Source: Lachnospiraceae bacterium
GTDB taxonomy: Bacteria; Bacillota; Clostridia; Lachnospirales; Lachnospiraceae
DNA length: 44,658 nucleotides
Direction of reading: 5' to 3'
Assembly (NCBI GenBank): GCA_017513005.1
Contig: JAFWDM010000117.1
Location: 1-44,658, forward strand
Position numbers and translations under genes: made by a program
Shown: positions 32,342-40,230 of the stretch, piece after piece
Layout of the letters: each line of letters opens with the position of its first letter
Position numbering within the stretch: the first letter of the stretch is position 1
Notes under the pieces: generated by a model
Told to the model about the DNA's origin: nothing
Databases searched by the model: none
Seen by the model: the letters and a program-made list of their open reading frames with translations, nothing else

Positions 32342-33640
32342 ATGGCACATTATATGGTACGGGGAGGCAATCCCCTCAGCGGCGAAGTCGAGATCGCGGG
32401 CGCGAAAAACGCGGCTCTTGGTATCCTGGCAGCTTCTGTCATGACCAATGAGACAGTAACGATCGAAAACATCCCGGACGTCAGCGATATCCGGGCCATC
32501 CTGAACGCGATCGAGGAGATCGGCGCCCACGTCGAAAGACTGGACCGCCACAGCTGCCGGATCAATGGATCCGGGATCAGCAGTCAGGCGGTCGTGGACA
32601 ATGATTACGTGCGGAAGATCCGCGGCTCCTATTATCTGATCGGCTCCCTTCTGGGCCGTCACCGCCGCGCTGCCGTGGCCCTTCCCGGCGGGTGCAACAT
32701 CGGACTTCGCCCGATCGACCAGCACATCAAAGGCTTCCGTGCCCTCGGCGCGGATGTCTACCTCGCCCCTCCCGGCATGGTCGTGGCGGAGGCGGAGGTC
32801 CTCAGGGGCGCACACATCTACATGGATGTCGTGTCCGTGGGCGCCACCATCAATATCATGATGGCTTCCGTTATGGCGGAGGGGACGACGACCATTGAAA
32901 ATGCCGCGAAGGAGCCGCATGTCGTCGACACGGCGAACTTCCTCAACAGCATGGGTGCCAATATCAAGGGCGCAGGCACGGACGTGATCCGCATCAAGGG
33001 TGTCCAGAAACTCCACGGGACCACGTATTCCATCATCCCGGACCAGATCGAGGCGGGCACATTCATGTTTGCGGCCGCTGCGACCAGGGGAGATGTCCTG
33101 ATCAAAAATGTCATTCCCAAACACCTGGAGTTCCTCACTGCGAAGCTGACCGAGATCGGATGTCAGATCCACGAATCGGACGACGAGGTCCGCGTCGTGG
33201 CTACCAAACGTCTGGGGGCGACCAATGCAAAGACCCTTCCCTATCCGGGATTTCCCACGGATATGCAGCCGCAGATCACCGTGCTCCTGGGCCTCTCCAA
33301 CGGGGTCAGCATCATCACGGAGAGCATTTTCGAGAACCGCTTTAAATATGTGGACGAGCTCACGAAAATGGGGGCCAGCATCCGGGTGGAGGGAAACACC
33401 GCCATCATCACCGGTGTGGGAAAATATACAGGCGCCAATCTCAGTTCACCGGATCTGCGCGCCGGCGCGGCCCTCGTGATCGCCGCCCTGGCTGCGGAAG
33501 GTGTCTCCGAGATCTATGATATCCACTATATCGAGCGCGGATACGAGGACTTCCCGGAAAAACTCCGGGGGCTGGGCGCCGAGATCGAACGGGTCGATAC
33601 GGACCAGGACCGGCGCAGGTTTTCTTTTAAGATCGTGTGA
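32342..33640 (+). CDS. murA: UDP-N-acetylglucosamine 1-carboxyvinyltransferase
   Basis: MurA adds enolpyruvate from PEP to UDP-GlcNAc, the first committed step of peptidoglycan synthesis. The 432-residue protein has EIAGAKNAALGILAAS with the conserved Lys-Asn pair, and LPGGCNIGLRPIDQHIKGF, in which Cys118 corresponds to the catalytic, fosfomycin-reactive Cys115 of E. coli. FPTDMQPQ (substrate Asp) and SPDLRAGAALVIAAL are also in place. The ATG at 32342 is ten bases after AGGGG; a TTG at 32333 is too close to it. Firmicutes often have two MurA paralogues, and this may be either. Confidence 0.96.
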   Translation: MAHYMVRGGNPLSGEVEIAGAKNAALGILAASVMTNETVTIENIPDVSDIRAILNAIEEIGAHVERLDRHSCRINGSGISSQAVVDNDYVRKIRGSYYLIGSLLGRHRRAAVALPGGCNIGLRPIDQHIKGFRALGADVYLAPPGMVVAEAEVLRGAHIYMDVVSVGATINIMMASVMAEGTTTIENAAKEPHVVDTANFLNSMGANIKGAGTDVIRIKGVQKLHGTTYSIIPDQIEAGTFMFAAAATRGDVLIKNVIPKHLEFLTAKLTEIGCQIHESDDEVRVVATKRLGATNAKTLPYPGFPTDMQPQITVLLGLSNGVSIITESIFENRFKYVDELTKMGASIRVEGNTAIITGVGKYTGANLSSPDLRAGAALVIAALAAEGVSEIYDIHYIERGYEDFPEKLRGLGAEIERVDTDQDRRRFSFKIV

Positions 33641-33677
33641 TCGACTGTGCGGCCCTGTTCTCCTGTCGCTGTGCGCG

Positions 33678-33716
33678 ACGGGATTCTACTGCTTATATAA
33701 CCGATTCCCGTTTTTT
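33678..33716 (+). terminator. Terminator after murA
   Basis: ACGGGATT pairs with GATTCCCGT across a 17-base loop, followed by six T residues. Confidence 0.75.
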
Positions 33717-33729
33717 GACCTGAATCCGG

Positions 33730-33758
33730 TTGCGCGGAGACCGCAGCAGTGCTATAGT
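33730..33758 (+). promoter_or_regulatory. Promoter of the riboflavin transporter gene
   Basis: TTGCGC (33730-33735), 17-base spacer, TATAGT (33753-33758), about 20 bases upstream of the FMN aptamer. Confidence 0.7.
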
Positions 33759-33778
33759 ACACATGAACAGAATACTGA

Positions 33779-33895
33779 GTTCTTCGGGGCAGGGCGAAAT
33801 TCCCTACCGGCGGTATAGTCCGCGAACCTACGGGCCGATTTGGTGAGATTCCAAAACCGACAGTATAGTCTGGATGAGAGAAGAATGAAAACGCA
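33779..33895 (+). ncRNA. FMN riboswitch (RFN element)
   Basis: All conserved blocks are present: TTCTTCGGGGCAGGGCGAAA, TTCCCTACCGGCGGTATAGT, CCGCGA, GGCCGATTTGGTGAGATTCC, CGACAGTATAGTCTGGATGA and GAGAAGAA. The terminal TTCTTC/GAAGAA helix closes the aptamer. It controls the riboflavin transporter gene downstream. Confidence 0.97.
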
Positions 33896-33935
33896 GTGTA
33901 TGGTCACGCCTGATGCAGGCAGCAGACATCTCCCG

Positions 33936-33958
33936 CAGGATCCTGTAACAGGGATCGC
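33936..33958 (+). repeat. 23-base repeat copy B
   Basis: Identical over 23 bases to 21760-21782 (contains GGATCCTGTAACAGGGATCG). It lies between the FMN aptamer and its terminator. Confidence 0.85.
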
Positions 33959-34055
33959 AGGGCAGGGTCCTGCGCCTGCGGCATTTCGCGCGAAAGGCGG
34001 CATGCCGGTTTGATCTGTGACCGCACATACACCCGGATGTTTTTCAGATGAAGGT

Positions 34056-34084
34056 ACCCCGAAGCTATGCGCTTCGGGGTTTTT
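34056..34084 (+). terminator. Terminator of the FMN riboswitch expression platform
   Basis: ACCCCGAAGC (34056-34065) pairs perfectly with GCTTCGGGGT (34071-34080), followed by TTTT. It lies about 160 bases after the aptamer, further than usual. Confidence 0.9.
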
Positions 34085-34179
34085 CGTCAGACACTGATCT
34101 GCCCGAAGTTCTCTCAGCATCCTACTTTTCCACAATTTTTTTCATTTTTGCAGTAACGATTGAAAGGAGCAGAAAAGTT

Positions 34180-34944
34180 ATGGGAAACGGATTATTGAAG
34201 GCAGTGAGTGAAAACGGAAGCTTTGTCGGCGTATGCCTCGTGGCGGTCGTGGGCATGGTTCTGGTCGCCTACCTCTTTGAGCGCGCGGCACGCGCCCGCA
34301 GCGGGGGCACGGAGAGGATCCTCGCGACGCGCAAGATCGTCATGATCGGCATGTTCTCCGCGATCTCCGGCATCCTCTATTGCTTTGATTTTTCCATCCC
34401 GGTCATTGCGCCCGAATTTTATAAGCTCGACTTCTCCGAGCTCCCTGCCATGATCGCCGGATTTGCCTTCGGCCCCGTTGCCGGCGTCCTCGTGGAATTC
34501 ATCAAGGAGCTTGTCAAGCTTGTGATCAAGGGCACCTCCACTGCCTTTGTCGGCGACCTTGCGAACTTCCTCATCGGATGCATGCTGGTCCTGCCGGCCT
34601 CCATCATCTACCAGTTCCATAAATCGAAAAATACGGCCCTGATCGGCTGTGTGGCCGGCACCCTTGTGATGACTGTTTTCGGCACCTGGTTCAATGCCGT
34701 CTACCTCCTTCCCGCCTTCTCCAGGCTTTTCGGCATGCCCCTGGACGTCATCCTCGGGATGGGTTCTGCCATCAACGCCGGCGTCAAGGACCTCACGACA
34801 TTCGTCATTTTCATGGTGGCCCCCATCAATATCATCAAGGGCGTGGGCATCTCCATCCTCACCATGCTGATCTATAAAAAGATCAGCCCCATCATCAAGT
34901 ACGGACGCACCATGTCCGAAGGCCAGAGCGCCCGTGCTAAATAA
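34180..34944 (+). CDS. ribU: Riboflavin ECF transporter S component
   Basis: RibU binds riboflavin for the ECF importer. The 254-residue polytopic protein has an extra N-terminal membrane helix (VGVCLVAVVGMVLVAYLF), then RKIVMIGMFSAISGILYCFDFSIPVIAPEFYKLDFSELPAMIAGFAFGP, the classic RibU substrate loop. GVLVEFIKELVKLVIKGTSTAFVGDLANFL and an FNAVYLLPAF segment are also family-typical. The start is set by GAAAGGAGC upstream. Control by the FMN riboswitch supports the assignment. rpiB follows after 19 bases and is probably co-transcribed. Confidence 0.95.
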   Translation: MGNGLLKAVSENGSFVGVCLVAVVGMVLVAYLFERAARARSGGTERILATRKIVMIGMFSAISGILYCFDFSIPVIAPEFYKLDFSELPAMIAGFAFGPVAGVLVEFIKELVKLVIKGTSTAFVGDLANFLIGCMLVLPASIIYQFHKSKNTALIGCVAGTLVMTVFGTWFNAVYLLPAFSRLFGMPLDVILGMGSAINAGVKDLTTFVIFMVAPINIIKGVGISILTMLIYKKISPIIKYGRTMSEGQSARAK

Positions 34945-34963
34945 AAAAGTAAAGGAGACAACA

Positions 34964-35395
34964 ATGATAGCAATCGGATCGGATCATGGTGGTTTTGAGC
35001 TGAAACAGAAAGTGATCGCGCACCTGCAGGAACAGGGCATGGAAGTAAAAGACTTCGGCACCTACAGCCTCGATTCCTGCGACTATCCGGATTTCGGCCG
35101 TCCTGCCGCGGAGGCCGTCGCCTCCGGCGAATGCGAAAAAGGCATCGTCATCTGTACGACGGGCATCGGGATCTCCATCACGGCCAACAAGGTCCCCGGT
35201 ATCCGGTGCGCCCTCTGCCACAACTCGACTACAGCGCGGCTCACCCGTGAGCACAACGACGCCAATGTCCTCGCGATGGGCGCGGGTATGATCGGCGAGA
35301 ACGTCGCCATGGATATTGTGGATACCTTTTTTGCAACGCCTTTCTCCAACGGAGAGCGCCATCAGAGAAGGATCGACAAGATCGAGAAGCCGTAA
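34964..35395 (+). CDS. rpiB: Ribose-5-phosphate isomerase B
   Basis: RpiB interconverts ribose-5-phosphate and ribulose-5-phosphate. The 143-residue protein begins IAIGSDHGGFELK (substrate Asp and His) and has YPDFGRPAAEAVASG, GIVICTTGIGISITANKVPGIRCAL with the catalytic Cys, and REHNDANVLAMGAGMIG. Length and motifs match the LacAB/RpiB family. AAAGGAGA precedes the ATG. Confidence 0.96.
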   Translation: MIAIGSDHGGFELKQKVIAHLQEQGMEVKDFGTYSLDSCDYPDFGRPAAEAVASGECEKGIVICTTGIGISITANKVPGIRCALCHNSTTARLTREHNDANVLAMGAGMIGENVAMDIVDTFFATPFSNGERHQRRIDKIEKP

Positions 35396-35538
35396 GCGCG
35401 GCAGCAGGCGTGGGTTTCATGCAAAGCACGCGGATGTTTTTGCAAACAGCTGGTCATGGAACTGAAGGACAGTCATTCAGCATGAACCGGAGGATCCAGG
35501 ATCTGTCAACAGAGGACCTGTTGGCAGATCTTTTCTGT

Positions 35539-35655
35539 GTATCGGGAAAAAAGCTGTATCGGGAAAAAAGCTGTATCGGGAAAAAAGCTGTATCGGGAAA
35601 AAGCTGTATCGGACAAAAGCTGTATCAGATAAAAAGATATATCGGAAAACAGATA
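35539..35655 (+). repeat. 16-17-bp tandem repeat before tsaE, about seven units
   Basis: GTATCGGGAAAAAAGCT is repeated three times at 17 bp, then in 16-bp and more diverged forms (one A lost, then substitutions) up to ATATCGGAAAACAG. The gradient from exact to diverged units is clear. It fills most of the rpiB-tsaE gap (35396-35684) and ends 30 bases before the tsaE start. Confidence 0.95.
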
Positions 35656-35684
35656 AAGGAGTTTCTGACAGAGGAAAAGAAAAC

Positions 35685-36125
35685 ATGAAGGAATACTGTT
35701 CAAACAGCCCGGAGGAGACCCGGAGGATCGGGAGAGAGATGGGTGCTGGCGCTCTGGCCGGGGAGGTCTATGCCCTGGTCGGCGACCTGGGAGTCGGAAA
35801 GACCGTTTTTACAAAAGGGTTTGCGGAGGGCCTGGGGATCGACGAACCGGTCAGCAGTCCCACCTTTACGATCCTGCAGATCTATGAAGAGGGCAGGCTT
35901 CCTCTCTATCACTTCGACGTCTACCGCATCGAGGAACCGGAGGAGATGGAAGAGGTCGGCTTCGATGAATATATGGAGGGAGAGGGTGTCTGCCTGATCG
36001 AATGGGCAGGCAGGATCGCGGAGCTCCTGCCGCCGGACGTCATCATCGTCCGCATCGAAAAGGATCTGGCAGAGGGCCTGGATTTCCGGAGAATCTCCGT
36101 GATGCGGAATGGCGCTTCCGCCTGA
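35685..36125 (+). CDS. tsaE: tRNA t6A synthesis ATPase
   Basis: TsaE is the P-loop ATPase that drives the TsaB-TsaD cycle in tRNA threonylcarbamoyladenosine synthesis. The 146-residue protein has EETRRIGREMG, Walker A GDLGVGKTVFTKGFAEGLG (about 33-51), VSSPTFTILQIYE and YHFDVYRIEEPEEMEEVGFDEY, then a ICLIEWAGRI-like segment (CLIEWAGRIAELLP). AGAGG precedes the ATG. It forms a cluster with tsaB, rimI, rnz and tsaD. Confidence 0.96.
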   Translation: MKEYCSNSPEETRRIGREMGAGALAGEVYALVGDLGVGKTVFTKGFAEGLGIDEPVSSPTFTILQIYEEGRLPLYHFDVYRIEEPEEMEEVGFDEYMEGEGVCLIEWAGRIAELLPPDVIIVRIEKDLAEGLDFRRISVMRNGASA

Positions 36126-36261
36126 AGGCAGGGGCATCTCATCTGTACCGGAGCGGTATACAGTTTTTTGCAGGCGTACCGGCGGCACACGGCAGAACCG
36201 CCTGATCCTGCCGGCTTCGTTCCGGATTGACATTTCAGAAAGATAATGATAGCTTTTTCAT

Positions 36262-36368
36262 TACTGCCCGCGGCTTTCCGCGGCTTCCTATAATACTGCC
36301 CGTAATACTGCCCGGAAAATGCGGTCTGAGAAAACCGCCCGGTAGACACTGCCCGATAATACTGCCTG
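36262..36368 (+). repeat. TAATACTGCCCG-type short repeats before tsaB
   Basis: ACTGCC(C/T)G occurs five times (about 36263, 36294, 36307, 36348 and 36361), three of them preceded by TAAT. They are irregularly spaced, with CCGC-rich inserts between. The remaining part of the tsaE-tsaB gap shows nothing else. Confidence 0.7.
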
Positions 36369-36381
36369 ATGGAGAACACAG

Positions 36382-37128
36382 ATGAAGATACTAGCCATAG
36401 AAGCATCCGGACCGGTCGCAGGATGCGCCGTCCTTGAAGACGGCCTGCTGATCGCCGACTATAATGTTCAGTATAAAAAGAAACACGCACAGAGCCTCGT
36501 TCCCATGATGGACGAGGTAAAGCGCATGCTCGAACTCGACCTGCGGACTGTGGATGCCGTCGCGATCGCAAAGGGACCGGGATCTTTTACCGGCCTCAGG
36601 ATCGGGGCCGCGACCGCAAAAGGCGCCGCGATGGCGATGGATCGTCCCATCATCCCCGTGCCCACGGTGGATTCCATCGCCTACAACCTTTTTGCGACAG
36701 ACAGCTTGCTCTGCCCTCTGATGGATGCCCGCCGCCAGCAGGTGTACACGGGGATCTACGGATGGAGCCGGGAAGGCGCAGACCCTGCCGGCCTGCATTT
36801 TTCCGTTCTGCGCCCCCAGTGCGTCATCCCCGTGACAGAGATCATCGAGGATCTCAACGCCCGCGAAAAGAGCGTCATTTTTATGGGGGACGGCGTGCCG
36901 GTCAGCCGGGAGGTCATCGCGCAGCAGCTGAAAGTGCCGTATTCCTTCGCCCCTGCGCATCTGGACCGCCAGCGGGCAGCCGCCGTCGCGGCTCTGGCCT
37001 ATGCGTACTGGCAGGAACAGGGCAATGCCTGCATGGTCAGTGCCGACGACTTCCGCCCCGAGTACCTGCGCCTGGCACAGGCGGAACAGGAACACAGCGA
37101 GCGCCGCAATTTTTCCCTGCTGCTGTAG
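36382..37128 (+). CDS. tsaB: tRNA t6A synthesis protein TsaB
   Basis: TsaB is the inactive paralogue of TsaD that scaffolds the t6A complex. The 248-residue protein opens MKILAIEASGPVAGCAVLED and has HAQSLVPMMDEV and AIAKGPGSFTGLRIGAATAKGAA, the family signature (KGPGSFTGLRIG). LMDARRQQVYTGIY follows. The C-terminal part (SADDFRPEYLRLAQAEQ) matches the RPxYLR tail typical of bacterial TsaB. It stops with TAG, which matters for the reading of the dnaE TAG. Confidence 0.96.
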   Translation: MKILAIEASGPVAGCAVLEDGLLIADYNVQYKKKHAQSLVPMMDEVKRMLELDLRTVDAVAIAKGPGSFTGLRIGAATAKGAAMAMDRPIIPVPTVDSIAYNLFATDSLLCPLMDARRQQVYTGIYGWSREGADPAGLHFSVLRPQCVIPVTEIIEDLNAREKSVIFMGDGVPVSREVIAQQLKVPYSFAPAHLDRQRAAAVAALAYAYWQEQGNACMVSADDFRPEYLRLAQAEQEHSERRNFSLLL

Positions 37129-37160
37129 GGACCACAAAAGGAATCTGAGAACGATCTGTT

Positions 37161-37733
37161 ATGTCAATCTATATACGCCGGATGCGGGAGGAGGATATCC
37201 CGCAGGTCGTGGAGATCGAGAATATCGCTTTCTCCAGACCCTGGTCTAAAAGCATTTTTAAAGCGGCCCTGCTCCTGCCGTATGCAGCCTACTATGTGGC
37301 TGTGGAGCAATCTGAAGACAAGCCGCAGGGGGGCATGACCGCCGCGCAAAAGCGATCTGAAGCCACAATACCGTGCGGCATCCCTGCCGCGCAAAATACC
37401 CTGAAAGACCTGCTTTCGGAAGGTGATCGCAAAAACGGTATCGGGGAAAAAATCGTGGGCATGTGCGGTGTGAAAAAAATCTTCGAAGAGGGCGACATCA
37501 GCAATGTCGCTGTCCACCCGGACTACCGCGGCAGAGGCATATCCAGACAGATGCTGGACATGCTGATGCGGGAGGCCCGCGAGGACGGTGTCACCGCCTT
37601 CACCCTCGAAGTCCGCGCCGGCAACCGGCCGGCGATCTGCCTCTATGAGAGCTATGGCTTCCGCACGGAAGGCATCCGCCCCCGTTTTTACGAGGATCCC
37701 GTGGAGGACGGCCTCGTCATGTGGCTGCGATAG
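37161..37733 (+). CDS. rimI: Ribosomal-protein-alanine N-acetyltransferase with a repeat insert
   Basis: RimI is a GNAT acetyltransferase acting on the N-terminus of ribosomal protein S18. The 190-residue protein has IRRMREEDIPQVVEIENIAF, then ISNVAVHPDYRGRGISRQMLDMLMREA with the acetyl-CoA loop (R-x-x-G-x-G/A form RGRGIS). FTLEVRAGNRPAICLYESYGFRTEGIRPRFY completes the fold. Usual length is about 150; the excess is an insert at residues 51-95 between two strands (YYVAVE and IVGMCGV), of which 30 residues are a 15-codon duplication. It stops with TAG. Neighbours tsaB and tsaD support the call. Confidence 0.93.
   Translation: MSIYIRRMREEDIPQVVEIENIAFSRPWSKSIFKAALLLPYAAYYVAVEQSEDKPQGGMTAAQKRSEATIPCGIPAAQNTLKDLLSEGDRKNGIGEKIVGMCGVKKIFEEGDISNVAVHPDYRGRGISRQMLDMLMREAREDGVTAFTLEVRAGNRPAICLYESYGFRTEGIRPRFYEDPVEDGLVMWLR
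37311..37400 (+). repeat. 45-bp in-frame duplication inside rimI
   Basis: TCTGAAG at 37311 and 37356 and CCGCGCAAAA at 37342 and 37387 show the 45-base offset. The units encode SEDKPQGGMTAAQKR and SEATIPCGIPAAQNT. Confidence 0.88.
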
Positions 37734-37881
37734 GGCCGTCGGGATATTCCGGCGCTGTTCCCGAAAAAACTGTCCGCCGTCATGAAAGACCCCGGACAGG
37801 ACCAACGGCCCGTATAGCAAATGCGGTCCTTTTCAAACGTTTATCGTCGCGGAAAACCTGAAAAATGGAGTCAATAAAACT

Positions 37882-38811
37882 ATGATCGATGTCTGTCTGC
37901 TTGGAACAGGAGGCATGATGCCGCTGCCTTACCGGTATCTCACGTCCCTGATGCTCCGATACAACGGCAAAGGAATACTTGTAGACTGCGGAGAGGGCAC
38001 CCAGGTCGCTCTGCGCAGGAGGGGCTGGAGCCCGAAACCGATCGATGTGATCCTGTTCACGCACTTCCACGCCGACCACATCTCCGGCCTGCCCGGCATG
38101 CTGCTCACCATGGGCAACGCGGAGCGGACCGAGCCCGTCCTGATGATCGGGCCCAAAGGGCTCGCCAGGATCGTGAACAGTCTGCGCGTCATTGCACCGG
38201 AGCTCCCTTTCGAGATCCGGTTTCTGGAGCTCTCGGAGCGGGAACAGCAGATCGACCTGCCCGGAGAAAAGGATTTTCACATCCATGCCTTCCGCGTCAA
38301 CCACAATGTTCCCTGCTACGGCTACGCCTTTTCGCTGGACCGCGCCGGGCGCTTCGACGCCGCCCGCGCACAGCAGCAGCAGATCCCTCTGAAGTTCTGG
38401 AGCCGCCTGCAGAAGGGCGAGACCATCGAGACGGAGGAGGGCACCCTCTACACGCCGGACATGGTCCTGGGGCCGCCCCGCAAGGGCTTAAAGCTCACCT
38501 ATACCACAGACACCCGGCCCTGCGAGAGCATCGTCAGATACGCGCAGGGGGCAGACCTCATGATCTGTGAAGGCATGTACGGGGAACCGGACAAGGCGGA
38601 AAAGGCCAGAGAACACAAACACATGACATTTACGGAGGCCGCTCTTCTGGCGAAAAAGGCAGGTCCCGCTGAACTGTGGCTGACCCATTACAGCCCTTCC
38701 CTGATCCACCCAGAGGACTATATGGACAGCGTCCGCAGGATCTTTCCGGCCTCCAGGGCTGCGAAGGACGGCAGGACAGTTACGCTTGCTTTTGAAAATG
38801 AGACAAAATAG
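37882..38811 (+). CDS. rnz: Ribonuclease Z
   Basis: RNase Z removes the 3' trailer from tRNA precursors. The 309-residue metallo-beta-lactamase protein has the metal motif FTHFHADHISGLPGML (about 58-73), GKGILVDCGEGTQVALRR before it, the FHIHAFRVNHNVPCYGY region with the third metal His, YTTDTRPCE and the late HKHMTF and LTHYSP motifs. It matches the short bacterial RNase Z form. It stops with TAG. It lies among the tsa genes, an arrangement that keeps tRNA maturation genes together. Confidence 0.95.
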   Translation: MIDVCLLGTGGMMPLPYRYLTSLMLRYNGKGILVDCGEGTQVALRRRGWSPKPIDVILFTHFHADHISGLPGMLLTMGNAERTEPVLMIGPKGLARIVNSLRVIAPELPFEIRFLELSEREQQIDLPGEKDFHIHAFRVNHNVPCYGYAFSLDRAGRFDAARAQQQQIPLKFWSRLQKGETIETEEGTLYTPDMVLGPPRKGLKLTYTTDTRPCESIVRYAQGADLMICEGMYGEPDKAEKAREHKHMTFTEAALLAKKAGPAELWLTHYSPSLIHPEDYMDSVRRIFPASRAAKDGRTVTLAFENETK

Positions 38812-38925
38812 GCGTTTCGCAGGATACCAGTGAGCCGGGTACCTGCAGCAAAACCTGCTGCAGGGAGGAGGAAAAGCAGCCGGCACATGACCGTGACTTC
38901 AGAGAACGGCCGTATAAACGTATAA

Positions 38926-38999
38926 AGATGCAGGCCGGGAGTATTCGACTATAAAGACTGTAAGATGCAGGCCGGGAGTATTCGACTATAAAGACTGTA
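38926..38999 (+). repeat. 37-bp tandem repeat before tsaD
   Basis: Two identical units at 38926-38962 and 38963-38999 (AGATGCAGGCCGGGAGTATT...), and the first bases of a third merge into the 15-bp array that follows. Confidence 0.95.
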
Positions 39000-39002
39000 A
39001 AA

Positions 39003-39186
39003 TGCAGGACATGGAAGATGCAGGACATGGATATGCAGAACAAAGATATGCAGGAAAAAGACCTGCAGGAAGAAGGCATGCAGAACAAAGAAATGCAGAA
39101 CAAAGGCATGCAGAATGAAGACATGCAGAACAAAGACATGCAGAACAAAGGCATGCAGAATGAAGACATGCAGGGAAAAGTTGTAC
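39003..39186 (+). repeat. 15-bp tandem array encoding the TsaD N-terminus
   Basis: About twelve units of ATGCAGAA(C/T)(A/G)AAGAC type. Each unit starts with an in-frame ATG and encodes MQNKD or a variant ([15 protein letters not shown]). Confidence 0.95.
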
Positions 39187-40214
39187 AGAGCAGGGAGGAC
39201 CGGATCACGATCCTTGCCATTGAATCCAGCTGCGACGAGACAGCGGCCTCGGTCGTCGTAAACGGCCGCAGCGTTCTTTCCAATGTGATCTCCTCCCAGA
39301 TCGATATTCATACCCTCTACGGCGGTGTGGTGCCTGAGATCGCCTCCCGGAAACACACGGAGCGCGTCACGCAGGTGATCCGCCAGGCTCTGCAGGAGGC
39401 AGGGAAGAAACTGGAGGAGATGGATGCCATCGCAGTTACCTACGGACCCGGTCTGGTGGGTCCTCTGCTGATCGGCGTGTCCGCCGCCAAAGGCCTGTGT
39501 TTCGCGACCGGCATCCCGCTCATCGGCGTACACCATATCGAGGGACATATCAGTGCGAACTATATCTCCAGCCCGGAGCTGGAGCCCCCCTTCGCCTGCC
39601 TCGTCGTCTCCGGCGGCCACACCCACCTGGTGCTTGTCCGGGACTACGGTGTTTACGAGATCCTCGGCAGGACCCAGGACGACGCAGCCGGAGAAGCCTT
39701 CGACAAAGTCGCCCGCGAGATCGGGCTGGGCTATCCCGGAGGCCCCAAGATCGACCTGGCCTCCCTGGAGGGTGATCCGCACGCCATCACCTTTCCCCGC
39801 GGGAAAGTCTCCGGTTCCAGGTATGACTTCAGCTTCAGCGGCATGAAATCCGCCGTCCTGAACTACCTCAATACCAGCCGGATGAAGGGCATCACCGTCA
39901 ATGTGCCCGATGTCGCCGCCTCCTTCCAGCAGGCGGTCGTGGATGTGCTCGTTTCTCATGCAGCCGATGCAGTGGACCAGTACGGACTTAAAAAGTTCGC
40001 CCTGGCAGGCGGCGTCGCCGCCAACACGGCCCTCCGCGCCGGCATGAGGCAGATGTGTGAAGAAAAGGGCGCGGCCTTCTACTGCCCGCCCCCCGTTCTG
40101 TGCACCGACAATGCCGCCATGATCGGCAGCGCAGCCTATTTTGAATACCGGAAGGGCGGTTTCTCCGGACTGGACCTCAACGCAGTCCCGGGACTGCGGC
40201 TGGGGCAGCGCTGA
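39018..40214 (+). CDS. tsaD: tRNA N6-threonylcarbamoyltransferase with a repeat N-terminal extension
   Basis: TsaD transfers threonylcarbamoyl to A37 of ANN-decoding tRNAs. From residue about 62 the protein is normal: [50 protein letters not shown], the metal site HHIEGH (about 171-176), [10 protein letters not shown] and [14 protein letters not shown]. The first 55-60 residues are a five-residue repeat ([15 protein letters not shown]) unlike any TsaD. Every repeat holds an in-frame ATG and none has a strong RBS, so translation could begin at several points; I give the first long one. A start at ATG 39171 ([11 protein letters not shown]) would give a normal-length protein. Confidence 0.93.
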   Translation: MQDMDMQNKDMQEKDLQEEGMQNKEMQNKGMQNEDMQNKDMQNKGMQNEDMQGKVVQSREDRITILAIESSCDETAASVVVNGRSVLSNVISSQIDIHTLYGGVVPEIASRKHTERVTQVIRQALQEAGKKLEEMDAIAVTYGPGLVGPLLIGVSAAKGLCFATGIPLIGVHHIEGHISANYISSPELEPPFACLVVSGGHTHLVLVRDYGVYEILGRTQDDAAGEAFDKVAREIGLGYPGGPKIDLASLEGDPHAITFPRGKVSGSRYDFSFSGMKSAVLNYLNTSRMKGITVNVPDVAASFQQAVVDVLVSHAADAVDQYGLKKFALAGGVAANTALRAGMRQMCEEKGAAFYCPPPVLCTDNAAMIGSAAYFEYRKGGFSGLDLNAVPGLRLGQR

Positions 40215-40230
40215 CGAAAAAAGGAGGACC

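Noticed and set aside
35410-35688. 92-residue open frame across the tsaE-proximal repeats
   Set aside because: Most of it is repeat translation (YREKSCIGKK and similar), with no RBS and no family. A possible MNRRIQDLSTEDLL relic before the array is too short to call.
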